From JALZUE01 sp051251725 (GTDB lineage: Bacteria; Pseudomonadota; Gammaproteobacteria; Enterobacterales; Alteromonadaceae): a stretch of 64,000 bases of DNA. Made by a program: the position numbers and the translations under genes. Numbering within the stretch: position 1 is the stretch's first letter; each line of letters starts with the position of its first letter. The stretch lies in contig JBPOFN010000004.1 of assembly GCA_051251725.1 (NCBI GenBank), positions 62,001 to 126,000 on the forward strand. Direction: 5' to 3'. The notes beneath the pieces are model-generated. The model did not search any database. It was not told the origin of the DNA and saw nothing but the letters and a program-made list of their open reading frames with translations. Positions 9,228 to 17,321 of this stretch are shown piece by piece.

Positions 9228-9504
9228 TGAATACTTATTTTTGTTATGACTACTCGAGTTTATTTTGAACTTTAGCGACTGCGCTGCCAAGTAAAACCGG
9301 CATAAATGCTTAAATTATCCTGAATTAGCGACCGATTCGGTTGTAATTGTAATTATTTTATCAAATTGATTGTTTTTTTAGCGTTTTCTATTGCGGTTAT
9401 TGGTGCGATCCATTACCATTCGCCACCATTAATTTTAACTCGTATGGTGCTTAGCTAAAGCTGTTTTAGACTAAGTGGCGATACAACCTTTACAGAGGTT
9501 TCCC
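9228..9504. promoter_or_regulatory. priA-rpmE divergent intergenic region
   Basis: This spacer must hold promoters for both genes. The rpmE leader contains an imperfect hairpin at about 9449-9475, with CTTAG/CTAAG outer arms and CTAAA/TTTTAG inner arms. An AGAGG ribosome-binding site lies at 9494-9498. L31 leaders are often autoregulated, but no protein-binding mimic can be proven here. Confidence 0.4.
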
Positions 9505-9717
9505 ATGAAAGACGGAATTCATCCTAGTTACGCAGAAATCAAGGCAACTTGTTCTTGCGGCAATGTTATCAACACACGTTCAACTGTAGCAAAAGATTTA
9601 CACTTAGACGTATGTTCAGAATGTCACCCATTCTACACCGGCAAGCAAAAAGCTGCTGAGACTGGTGGTCGTGTTGACAAATTTAACAAGCGTTTTGGTA
9701 TGCTTGGTAAAAAATAA
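9505..9717 (+). CDS. rpmE: 50S ribosomal protein L31, zinc-binding type
   Basis: Ribosomal protein L31 of the large subunit. The start is the ATG at 9505 (MKDGIHPSY), supported by AGAGG 6 nt upstream; a longer frame from 9475 is rejected because the family begins MKxxIHP. The 70-residue product keeps four zinc ligands, C16 and C18 (CSC) and C37 and C40 (CSEC), so this is the zinc-containing (C+) paralogue rather than the zinc-free one made on Zur derepression. It ends in the usual basic tail with RVDKFNKRFG. A clear intrinsic terminator follows 20 nt later. Confidence 0.98.
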   Translation: MKDGIHPSYAEIKATCSCGNVINTRSTVAKDLHLDVCSECHPFYTGKQKAAETGGRVDKFNKRFGMLGKK

Positions 9718-9736
9718 GCTTTTGCTTATTGATAAG

Positions 9737-9760
9737 AAAGCGCCAATAGGCGCTTTTTTT
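9737..9760 (+). terminator. Intrinsic terminator of rpmE
   Basis: Stem AAAGCGCC / GGCGCTTT with loop AATA and a run of T residues ending at 9760, 20 nt after the rpmE stop codon. Confidence 0.9.
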
Positions 9761-9876
9761 ATGCGTAAATTTCAGAATCTCATTCCGGTTATCAGTAGCA
9801 AATAAGGCACGTGAAAGTGCAACAGTTTCTAGTTATTAATTGAAATCTTTGTTACATTAATCAACCTGAATTCGGT

Positions 9877-10010
9877 TTAAGCTATTTTACTCAATAATGC
9901 TACTTTAGCGCCTATCTGCGTTGTTTTTCCTACTAATAGCCAGCTATTAGTGCGAAAAAACGCCTTGATATCCACTTAAATTTCATCATCGAGTCTAAGA
10001 TAAACTAGGT
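9877..10010. repeat. Large imperfect palindromic intergenic element
   Basis: The centre is a near-perfect inverted repeat. GCGTTGTTTTTC plus CTATTAGT-type arms run from 9918 to 9939 and 9944 to 9963 around a CCAG loop. Weaker complementarity continues outward to about 9885 and 10005. The remainder of the 434-nt gap between rpmE and dnaB shows no ORF. Its size (110-130 bp), hairpin form and intergenic location are those of a MITE-like or REP-like repeat. No second copy is present in this window, so its repetitive nature is inferred. Confidence 0.5.
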
Positions 10011-10151
10011 GATACAAAATAAACACGTGAATTATTTGAATTATTTATTATAAATCAAACTGTTATAAAATCCATTAAACCGAGTTCAGGTTAATCAGCT
10101 CTTTTGAACACATCAATATCGCAACCACAATCAGTCATAAAGGTCGTTCGC

Positions 10152-11570
10152 ATGGCAGAAAAAACTGCTTCAAAATTCCAAAAAAAAGCAAATTCATATA
10201 AAGATAAAGAAGTTGAGCAGCTGAGAGTTCCTCCGCATTCTTTAGAAGCTGAACAATCAGTGCTTGGTGGCTTGTTGCTTGATAATGAAATGTGGGACAA
10301 CGTTTCGGAAGCGGTTGTTGCCCAAGATTTTTATAGCCGTTCACATCGCTTAATTTTTGAAACCATAGGTAATTTAATTGAATTAGGCGATCCGGTTGAT
10401 TTAATTACCTTATCTGAAAATTTAGAGAATGAGCAGAACTTAGACGCAGCCGGTGGTTTTGTTTATTTAGCCGAAATGATGCGCAACACGCCAAGTGCTG
10501 CTAATATTATCGCTTATGCCAAAATCGTTCGAGAGCGCGCAGTAACTCGTGAAATGATCAGTGTTGCCAATGAAATTGCTGATGCCGGTTATGACACACA
10601 AGGACGCACGAGTGCTGACTTATTAGATTTTGCCGAAACCAAAGTTTTCCAAATTGCTGAAGCTCGCGCTAATAAATCGGAAGGGCCTGAAAGTATCAAT
10701 TCGGTGTTAGAGAAAACCGTTGATCGAATCGAAAAATTATACCAACAGCCCCACGATGGTGTTACTGGTGTTTCTACCGGTTATTCCGACCTTGATAAAA
10801 TGACGGCCGGTTTGCAAAAATCTGATTTGATCATTGTTGCTGCTCGTCCATCAATGGGTAAAACTACCTTTGCGATGAACTTGGCTGAGCATGCGGCAAT
10901 GACAGAAGATAAGCCGGCATTGATATTCAGCTTAGAGATGCCGTCAGAACAAATCATGATGAGGATGCTGGCGTCACTTGGCCGTATTGACCAAACCAAA
11001 ATTCGTACGGGTCAACTTGGCGATGAAGATTGGGCGCGTTTGTCTTCAACCATGGGATTGTTGATGGAAAAAGGCAAAATGTTTATCGATGATGCCTCAG
11101 GTCTAACGCCAACTGAAGTACGTTCTCGTGCACGTCGTATTGCCCGTGACCATGGCGGTATTAGTTTGATCATGATCGATTACCTACAATTAATGCGTGC
11201 GCCGGGTTATGCCGATAACCGTACCTTAGAAATAGCTGAAATTTCTCGCTCCCTAAAAGCGCTAGCGAAAGAGCTAGAAGTTCCTGTGGTTGCTTTATCA
11301 CAGCTAAACCGTAGTTTGGAGCAACGTGCCGACAAACGGCCTGTGAACTCTGATTTGCGTGAGTCTGGTTCAATCGAGCAAGATGCCGATTTAATTATGT
11401 TTATTTATCGTGATGAGGTTTATCACGATAACTCAGAATTTAAAGGTATGGCAGAAATAATTATTGGTAAACAACGTAATGGCCCGATCGGTCGTGTGCC
11501 GTTGACTTTCCAAGGTCAGTTTTCACGCTTTGATAATTACGCAGGCCCGCATGTATTAGGTGAAGATTAA
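10152..11570 (+). CDS. dnaB: DnaB, replicative DNA helicase
   Basis: Hexameric 5'-3' helicase of the replication fork. The start chosen is the ATG at 10152 (MAEKTASKF), with AAAGG 8 nt upstream. The frame extends to a TTG at 10104, but that would add 16 unconserved residues. The 472-residue product is one residue longer than E. coli DnaB. The N-terminal domain (about 25-130; VPPHSLEAEQSVLGGLL) binds primase. The RecA-like domain carries Walker A ARPSMGKTTF near residue 230, the Walker B region LIMIDYLQL, and the DnaB signature SQLNRSLEQRADKRP. No intein is present. It forms an operon with alr, 3 nt downstream. Confidence 0.98.
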   Translation: MAEKTASKFQKKANSYKDKEVEQLRVPPHSLEAEQSVLGGLLLDNEMWDNVSEAVVAQDFYSRSHRLIFETIGNLIELGDPVDLITLSENLENEQNLDAAGGFVYLAEMMRNTPSAANIIAYAKIVRERAVTREMISVANEIADAGYDTQGRTSADLLDFAETKVFQIAEARANKSEGPESINSVLEKTVDRIEKLYQQPHDGVTGVSTGYSDLDKMTAGLQKSDLIIVAARPSMGKTTFAMNLAEHAAMTEDKPALIFSLEMPSEQIMMRMLASLGRIDQTKIRTGQLGDEDWARLSSTMGLLMEKGKMFIDDASGLTPTEVRSRARRIARDHGGISLIMIDYLQLMRAPGYADNRTLEIAEISRSLKALAKELEVPVVALSQLNRSLEQRADKRPVNSDLRESGSIEQDADLIMFIYRDEVYHDNSEFKGMAEIIIGKQRNGPIGRVPLTFQGQFSRFDNYAGPHVLGED

Positions 11571-11573
11571 GTT

Positions 11574-12665
11574 ATGACCTTGCATACGGCGACGGCGTTT
11601 ATTGATCGCCAAGCGCTATTTAATAATGTTGACGTTATTCGCCAAAAAGCCCCGAACTGTAAAATAGTCGCGGTCTTAAAAGCGAATGCATATGGTCATG
11701 GTTTAGAACGGTTAGCGACAATGTTAGCGTCAAAAGCACAGTGTATTGACGCTTTTGGCGTTGCTCGTTTAGATGAAGCCATTGCTTTGCGGGCTGCTGG
11801 TATTGATAACGCTATTGTGTTGTTGGAAGGCTTTTTTTCTTCAGACGAATTAAATACCCTGGCTGAAAACCAGTTAGAAACCATTATTCATAATCGCGAG
11901 CAACTTAGCGCGTTAATGGCGGCAAAATTATCGCAGCCGATTAAAGTGTGGTTGAAAATTGATACCGGTATGCATAGGTTAGGGATTGAGCCGAGAGAAT
12001 TTAGCGAATTTTATCAGGCATTAACAGCAAGTAAAAACGTGGTTGATGAAATAACCTTGATGACCCATTTAAGCTGTGCCGATGATCAAACCAGCGAGAT
12101 TACCGAGCAACAATTAACGCAGTTTAATGTCTGTGCCCAGGCGGTAAATGCGCCGCGCAGCATTGCCAATTCTGCCGGCATTTGTGCTTGGCCTAACAGC
12201 CATGGTGATTGGGTTAGACCAGGTATTATGCTGTATGGTGTATCTCCGTTGATGAATAAGTCGGCTGCCGATTTAACTTTACAGCCGGTGATGACTTTGC
12301 AATCAAGCCTTATCACTGTTCGTCAGCTTAAGGCGGGTCAATCTGTTGGGTATGGTGCCAGCTGGCAGACTGAGCAAGATACCACCATTGGTGTGGTTGC
12401 GGTGGGTTATGGCGATGGTTATCCCAGACACGCAAAAAGTGGTACGCCGGTATTAATTAATGGCCGTATTGTGCCGCTTGTTGGGCGAGTGTCGATGGAC
12501 ATGATCACGGTCGATTTAGGTAACAAAGCTATTGATAAAGTGGGTGATATTGCTACTTTGTGGGGGCAAGGATTAGCGATTGAAGCGGTTGCTGAATGCG
12601 CCGAAACCATCGCTTATGAATTATTATGTAATATTAGCCGCAGAGTTAAAATTGTAGAAAATTAG
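11574..12665 (+). CDS. alr: Alanine racemase
   Basis: PLP enzyme that interconverts L- and D-alanine for peptidoglycan synthesis. The N-terminal TIM barrel holds the cofactor lysine K36 in VLKANAYGHG. The C-terminal beta domain carries the catalytic tyrosine segment VGYGASW and the signature VSMDMITVDLG. At 363 residues it has the typical length. It begins 3 nt after the dnaB stop codon; the same dnaB-alr pair is found in E. coli. Its product is cytoplasmic. Confidence 0.97.
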   Translation: MTLHTATAFIDRQALFNNVDVIRQKAPNCKIVAVLKANAYGHGLERLATMLASKAQCIDAFGVARLDEAIALRAAGIDNAIVLLEGFFSSDELNTLAENQLETIIHNREQLSALMAAKLSQPIKVWLKIDTGMHRLGIEPREFSEFYQALTASKNVVDEITLMTHLSCADDQTSEITEQQLTQFNVCAQAVNAPRSIANSAGICAWPNSHGDWVRPGIMLYGVSPLMNKSAADLTLQPVMTLQSSLITVRQLKAGQSVGYGASWQTEQDTTIGVVAVGYGDGYPRHAKSGTPVLINGRIVPLVGRVSMDMITVDLGNKAIDKVGDIATLWGQGLAIEAVAECAETIAYELLCNISRRVKIVEN

Positions 12666-12666
12666 T

Positions 12667-12691
12667 AAGTGAAAGGCGTTATCTTTCACTT
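12667..12691. terminator. Hairpin after alr
   Basis: Perfect 9-bp arms AAGTGAAAG and CTTTCACTT lie between convergent alr and the lipoprotein gene, directly at the alr stop codon. No strong T tract follows, so terminator function is only likely. Confidence 0.45.
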
Positions 12692-12725
12692 TCACTTACC
12701 TTAATGCTATTACTCGCGCTAAATG

Positions 12726-13244
12726 TTAATCTTGTCCTTCATTGAGCTGATATTTTTTACGCATATTATCAATCAGCTCCCGGGCACCAAAACTTTCTTC
12801 TTTTTCAGGGCGTACGCCTTTACCCAGTTTAATTTCTAAAATACTTTCAAGCTCTTGTGCTTGCTCACCTAAGTTAACACCAATACCAATATGGCTACTA
12901 GGTTGATTGCGACAGCCGAATAAACCACAGTCTCGGTTGACGCCGTAGCCAGTATGTAGGCTAGTTGTCGGTGAATTTTTACCATCAGCTAATATTTCTC
13001 TGCGGGTAACAATAAACCAATCATAACCTTGTAGCTGAGTGAGTTCTGCAGCGCGTAAAAAAGTGTAATCAATCGCTTTGAGCTTATTATTACTGCGGCT
13101 TTTATAATGCACACGAATAACGTCTTGGTTAAGAATACTTTCTTGGTAGCCATAACCATTATTTTTGGCGGCGCGATATTCAGGACTTGATGAACAACCT
13201 GATAATAGGCTTGCCATCGCAATTATGATAATAAATATTTTCAT
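12726..13244 (-). CDS. CC0125/CC1285-like lipoprotein downstream of ECF sigma operon
   Basis: Exported lipoprotein of 172 residues. The start is the ATG at 13244, supported by AAGGA 8 nt upstream; an in-frame ATG at 13265 is less likely. A short hydrophobic signal ends in the lipobox LLSGC, making Cys16 the acylated residue, and the following SSSPEY suggests outer-membrane sorting. The body contains LRAAELTQLQGYDWFIVTRRE, the pattern of the CC0125/CC1285 lipoprotein family of unknown function (recalled, not searched). It follows the anti-sigma gene by 57 nt in the same direction, which suggests a role as target or sensor in that regulatory module. Confidence 0.65.
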   Translation of the reverse strand: MKIFIIIIAMASLLSGCSSSPEYRAAKNNGYGYQESILNQDVIRVHYKSRSNNKLKAIDYTFLRAAELTQLQGYDWFIVTRREILADGKNSPTTSLHTGYGVNRDCGLFGCRNQPSSHIGIGVNLGEQAQELESILEIKLGKGVRPEKEESFGARELIDNMRKKYQLNEGQD

Positions 13245-13301
13245 TGTGATATTCCTTTTAATCATTGTTAAATAAGTTAAATATAAAATTAAGCGTGAAT
13301 G

Positions 13302-14072
13302 TTATTTATTTTGCCAGTTACTGTTAATAGCACTTTGTTCTTGTTGTTGGTCAAAAAAATCGCCGTCTATCATCTGATCAATTTGGTGACGCATTAAGCT
13401 GTTGCTAGTGGCTGTTTGGTAGCCTTGCTGAGCTTGTTTCGGCTCATGCACGGTTAAGGTCAGTTGCCATGCTTGATTGACCCGACAAGCAATGCTTTGA
13501 CTGTTTGTTTGCCCTTGATTTACTTCAAACTGTCGGCAAACTTGCCCTTGTTTATTGATAAAGGTTAGTTTGGTCGCGATTTTTTCGCCATTGGCTAATA
13601 TACTTTCTTGGCCACTTGGCTGTTGCTCTAATACTTGCGCGACCGCTTGCCAATTATCTTCGGGTATCAGGTCATTATTTGAAAACATTAAGGCTGATGA
13701 AAACCCCAGTGCCGCGGCAAAACCTGCCGCTAAAGCCATATGGTTTTTAGTTGTATCCCGACAATATTGCCATAAGCTGACCACCTTGTTGTTATTGTTG
13801 TCAGTGTTCTGCTGTGCTTGATAACGGTTATTTAACGTTTGCTGATCTGGCAGCTCAGTTAATAATTGCTCAATTGCGTCAGGTAATGGCTGTTGGTTAA
13901 TCGTTTCGTAGTGACCAGCAACAATTTCATCAACCATGGCTAATTCGGCTAAACGATTTGCTAAAGCATCATCGGTCATCATGGCAGCTCTGATCTGCTC
14001 CATCTCAAGCTCAGGTAATTCGGCATCTAAAAATGCTGATAATGTTTCATCGGAAATGTCTGTGGTACTCAT
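13302..14072 (-). CDS. Anti-sigma factor, RseA-like, membrane-anchored
   Basis: The N-terminal 90 residues match the sigma-binding domain of RseA-type anti-sigma factors (ISDETLSAFLDAELPELEMEQIRAAMMTDDALANRLAEL). A single membrane helix follows at about residues 135-155 (ALAAGFAAALGFSSALMF), then a periplasmic domain of some 100 residues. The start is the ATG at 14072, with AGGAG 7 nt upstream, and it overlaps the sigma stop codon as ATGA. That overlap implies translational coupling, which keeps sigma and anti-sigma stoichiometric. No zinc HxxxCxxC motif is seen, so regulated proteolysis or conformational release is more likely than redox control. Confidence 0.88.
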   Translation of the reverse strand: MSTTDISDETLSAFLDAELPELEMEQIRAAMMTDDALANRLAELAMVDEIVAGHYETINQQPLPDAIEQLLTELPDQQTLNNRYQAQQNTDNNNNKVVSLWQYCRDTTKNHMALAAGFAAALGFSSALMFSNNDLIPEDNWQAVAQVLEQQPSGQESILANGEKIATKLTFINKQGQVCRQFEVNQGQTNSQSIACRVNQAWQLTLTVHEPKQAQQGYQTATSNSLMRHQIDQMIDGDFFDQQQEQSAINSNWQNK

Positions 14073-14557
14073 GATAATGCTCCTGATACGTTGAGATTTA
14101 AACATTGGCTCAAGCTGGCTCTTGCTCGAGAAAGTCGGCTCATTACCGTACCAATGGGAATTTCTAGGGTTTCTGATACTTCTTTATAGGACATCCCCTG
14201 AATTGCCACTAACGATAAAATAGAGCGCTGTTCGCTTGGTAACACTTCCATCGCAGTATTTACTTCATTTAAGCTAATTTGATCACTGGCCTGTTCGTTA
14301 TTAACGATTTGGTCAGCGCTTAATTCGGGCAATTGTGCCGCGATTTGTCTAACTTTACGAGCTCGAAACTCGTCAATCCAGATATTACGACAAACACGAA
14401 ACATCCATTTATTTAGTTCAACATGTTCAGGCACGCCTTTTGTTAATAAGCGTTCGATGGTATTTTGTAATAAATCATCAGCATCGTGCTGATTTCCGGT
14501 TAATGAATAAGCGAATCGGCGAATCATTGGTACTAATGCGAGTATTTGTTTTTGCAT
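14069..14557 (-). CDS. ECF RNA polymerase sigma factor
   Basis: Extracytoplasmic-function sigma factor of 162 residues containing only regions 2 and 4. Region 2 shows DADDLLQNTIERLL and FRVCRNIWIDEFRARK. Region 4 shows LPSEQRSILSLVAIQGMSYKEVSETLEIPIGTVMSRLSRAR with the helix-turn-helix. It is the first gene of the sigma/anti-sigma/lipoprotein operon and is divergent from a secreted serine protease. Its own upstream region contains GGAAT-N16-CGTC, a typical ECF -35/-10 arrangement, so positive autoregulation is expected. The activating signal is unknown. Confidence 0.95.
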   Translation of the reverse strand: MQKQILALVPMIRRFAYSLTGNQHDADDLLQNTIERLLTKGVPEHVELNKWMFRVCRNIWIDEFRARKVRQIAAQLPELSADQIVNNEQASDQISLNEVNTAMEVLPSEQRSILSLVAIQGMSYKEVSETLEIPIGTVMSRLSRARASLSQCLNLNVSGALS

Positions 14558-14581
14558 ATTTAATCTCCTCTATAGTGAGTA

Positions 14582-14606
14582 GACGAATGGGAATAAACTT
14601 TATTCC
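14582..14606 (-). promoter_or_regulatory. ECF-type promoter of the sigma operon
   Basis: On the minus strand GGAAT (14606-14602) and CGTC (14585-14582) are separated by exactly 16 nt, the standard ECF spacing, about 25 nt before the sigma start codon. The -35 is embedded in a 21-nt palindrome (TGGGAATAAA-C-TTTATTCCCA, 14588-14608). Confidence 0.65.
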
Positions 14607-14615
14607 CAAATAATT

Positions 14616-14641
14616 GGAATTTTTTTTGTTTTAATACGTTA
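14616..14641 (+). promoter_or_regulatory. ECF-type promoter of the S8 protease gene
   Basis: GGAAT (14616-14620), 16 nt of mostly T, then CGTTA (14637-14641), lying 35 nt before the protease ATG. It matches the divergent sigma promoter in -35 sequence and spacing, which suggests that both are read by the same sigma factor. Confidence 0.6.
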
Positions 14642-14675
14642 TTTTAATAAAGCAGGTAAATTTAAAGGATAAATA

Positions 14676-16043
14676 ATGAAAAATTTTCCATTGTTAGTGC
14701 TGATTATGCTGACAAATTTGGTTTATTCTACGCAAGTTGATGCAGTCGGTTTATTAGAAAGAAAAATCACAGTGTTAGAAAATTCTAATCTAGATGACCT
14801 TTTATTAAAACATGAAATGTCAGCGCGAGATATAAAAAAGCGCTTAAAGTCATCGACAGCTCAAATATTACCGTCACCCACCTCGGAGCAGTTTAATCGT
14901 GCCGCCAGTTTATTACAGCCGGTGACTGAGCTAAGTGGTGATATCACACTATTAGATACCAATAACCAAGTGTTATTTACCGAAGTGGCGGTTGAAAACG
15001 GCTGGCGAGCGATATCGAAACAATGGCTGTTAATGGTAACTAAAGCAGAATTATTAGTGTTAGAGGCGTTAGCGCAGCGGAAATTAATTCAAATACAACA
15101 AAGCTCACATTTTGCTGATTTAAGTTTAACCTTAGTGCAATTTAAGGTGGAGGACTTTCTCGATAATCGCGCCGAGCTGCTAGCGCTATTACCGGCGACC
15201 ATGGAAAAAAAATTAAGCCGAGATTATGTTTATCAAACTCAGCAAGAGCAAGCAGTGAATAGTGCTACAACATTAAGTCCGGACAAACCTAAACAGCCAA
15301 GCGCTATTTGCTTAGATGAGTTGAAAATTGGCGTAGTTGATACCGCAGTTGATAACCAACACCCAGTTTTTACTGGCCAGCAACTGGTACGCCGACGTTT
15401 TATTGCTGAGCAGTTAGTCGCGCCACAAGCCCATGGCACAGCAGTAGCGGCATTATTAGTGAGTAACTCACCGGAATTACCAGGGCTAACCCCGAATGCC
15501 CAACTCTTTATGGCAGAAGTTTTTTATAGCCAGAATGATTTTTCCCAAGGCGCTAATTTATATAGTTTAGTCGCAGGACTGAATTGGTTATTAAGCGAAC
15601 AGGTAGCGGTTATTAATATGAGTTTAGCGGGCCCAGATAATGCTATTTTAGCGAAAGTTATTGAGCAGCTAGCAGCCAAAGGTGTGTTAGTTGTTGCTGC
15701 GGTGGGGAACGAAGGCCCACATTCGCCGCCGTTATACCCAGCAGCGTACCCAGAGGTGATTGGCGTAACTGCTGTCGATAATAAAAATAACTTATATCGC
15801 TGGGCTAATCGCGGTGATTATGTTGATTTTTCTGCCTTAGGGGTTTCGGTAAAAACGGCACGTGCTGGCGGTGAGTTTAGCTATGAAACCGGTACTTCAA
15901 TGGCTGCGCCAATTGTGACTGCTTTTGCCGCCTGCGCAAAAAAACAGGCGCTTGATTATCAAAACCTGTTAATGCAACAAGTACAGGATTTGGGTAATAC
16001 TGGGCGCGATCCTTTATTTGGCGAAGGGCGTTTAGGGCTATAA
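14676..16043 (+). CDS. Secreted subtilisin-like (S8) serine protease
   Basis: Exported serine protease of 455 residues. A signal peptide of about 22 residues is followed by a propeptide-like region of some 190 residues. The S8 catalytic domain then shows the triad D222 (VVDTAVD), H253 (AHGTAVA) and S408 (GTSMAAP), with the oxyanion asparagine in AVGNEGP. All three catalytic residues are intact. The gene is divergent from the ECF sigma/anti-sigma operon and has its own matching ECF-type promoter. It may act on the anti-sigma factor or on envelope proteins; that is inference. Location is periplasmic or extracellular. Confidence 0.92.
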   Translation: MKNFPLLVLIMLTNLVYSTQVDAVGLLERKITVLENSNLDDLLLKHEMSARDIKKRLKSSTAQILPSPTSEQFNRAASLLQPVTELSGDITLLDTNNQVLFTEVAVENGWRAISKQWLLMVTKAELLVLEALAQRKLIQIQQSSHFADLSLTLVQFKVEDFLDNRAELLALLPATMEKKLSRDYVYQTQQEQAVNSATTLSPDKPKQPSAICLDELKIGVVDTAVDNQHPVFTGQQLVRRRFIAEQLVAPQAHGTAVAALLVSNSPELPGLTPNAQLFMAEVFYSQNDFSQGANLYSLVAGLNWLLSEQVAVINMSLAGPDNAILAKVIEQLAAKGVLVVAAVGNEGPHSPPLYPAAYPEVIGVTAVDNKNNLYRWANRGDYVDFSALGVSVKTARAGGEFSYETGTSMAAPIVTAFAACAKKQALDYQNLLMQQVQDLGNTGRDPLFGEGRLGL

Positions 16044-16417
16044 TATCAACCACTATTAACTTAATTTTAATTAAGTAATGAGCTAAGTAATGAACTCAGT
16101 AGCTATTGTTTTAGTTACTCTAAGGCTTATTGCCGTATTTAGTGCGATTACCTAAGTTTTTAAACTTATCTTGGTGCTTAGCTCGACAATTCAATCTGGC
16201 ACTCGCGGCCATTGTTATTCTCCCAATTTTCGTCATTTCATCGTTAAGCGCATTTAAGTGCGATTTAGTTTTTGAATGATACGGATGTAAATAACACTCA
16301 GCTATTTTTAAATTATCAGGTAAAATTCGCCTGTTTAGCTTGTTATCGTTTTAGCCAATAGGCTTGGTAACAGCACATTTTGACTAAGCGAGTTTTTAAG
16401 TGGGGAAAAAGTAGTAA
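16044..16417. other. Intergenic region without recognised features
   Basis: About 370 nt of AT-rich spacer between the protease and the dioxygenase gene. I see no convincing ORF, RNA gene or strong hairpin; it presumably holds the promoter of the downstream gene. Confidence 0.5.
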
Positions 16418-17206
16418 ATGGTCAGCAATCTAAGTCAATTACCGCATGATTATCACGAGCAAGGTTATGTTGTTATCCGAAATTATTTTAGCGACGCTGA
16501 AATCGCGGCGCTGCGAACCGTGATATTAAAATTTCATCAGCTGTGGCAACAAGACAATAAAACTTTCTATCAAACCGAAGCGTTTAATTCTTCGTTAATT
16601 ACGGGCAGTCAGTATTTAGCTGCTGATGATAGAGTGACGCTGTTTAACTTTATCAGCACTAGTAAAATAATGACAGTGGTCGAGGCTTTGATCCCGAGCT
16701 GCCCTGCGTTTATGAATACCCAATTATTCTTCGACCCTTTTAATCGACAACAAGAAAACTTTTGGCATCGTGATTGCCAATATGATTATGAAGTTGCTGA
16801 GCAAAAACAAGTTATTGAAAAATCGCAAGTATTGCATCTAAGAGTGCCACTATTTGATGAACCCGGCATGGAACTGGTGCCAGGTTCGCATAAACGCTGG
16901 GATAATGAAGAAGAATTTAATGTCAGACAAGAAGAAAAGGGGCGGCTGAGCAGTGAAAGCTTGTCTACGGGTAAAGCTATTTCGTTAGCGGCGGGTGATT
17001 TATTACTTTTTTCTGCCGATATGATCCATCGCGGCCTTTATGGTTTAGATAGATTAGCCTTTGATATTTTAGTTTTTGATTCAGCGGCGGATTATGTTGA
17101 CTATGTTGATGATGATTGTCTACCCGATGAGGCCATGTTGGCTAAAATCACCGATCCTAGGCTTTTTATTAACACGATAAATCTAAAGTCAGCTGTTGAG
17201 TGTTAA
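16418..17206 (+). CDS. Phytanoyl-CoA dioxygenase (PhyH) family protein
   Basis: Fe(II)/2-oxoglutarate-dependent oxygenase of 262 residues with a double-stranded beta-helix fold. The iron-binding facial triad is visible as H117 and D119 in WHRDCQYD and the distal H204 in DMIHRGLYG, followed by an arginine (RLAFDIL) that can bind 2-oxoglutarate. The N-terminus has the family opening YHEQGYVVIRNYFSDAEI, and the substrate-loop region contains VPGSHKRW. The substrate cannot be inferred; bacterial PhyH members hydroxylate diverse small molecules. It appears monocistronic: the upstream gap is 374 nt and the downstream gene is convergent. Confidence 0.88.
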   Translation: MVSNLSQLPHDYHEQGYVVIRNYFSDAEIAALRTVILKFHQLWQQDNKTFYQTEAFNSSLITGSQYLAADDRVTLFNFISTSKIMTVVEALIPSCPAFMNTQLFFDPFNRQQENFWHRDCQYDYEVAEQKQVIEKSQVLHLRVPLFDEPGMELVPGSHKRWDNEEEFNVRQEEKGRLSSESLSTGKAISLAAGDLLLFSADMIHRGLYGLDRLAFDILVFDSAADYVDYVDDDCLPDEAMLAKITDPRLFINTINLKSAVEC

Positions 17207-17321
17207 TGCCAGTAGTAGGTACTATCATAAGAAAAGGAATAAGAAGAGAAGTGTCGAGCTGTGTGAGTTTTACTCCTCTCTTTATTAGACTTAGCGCGAT
17301 AATGCTTTCATACGATAAATA

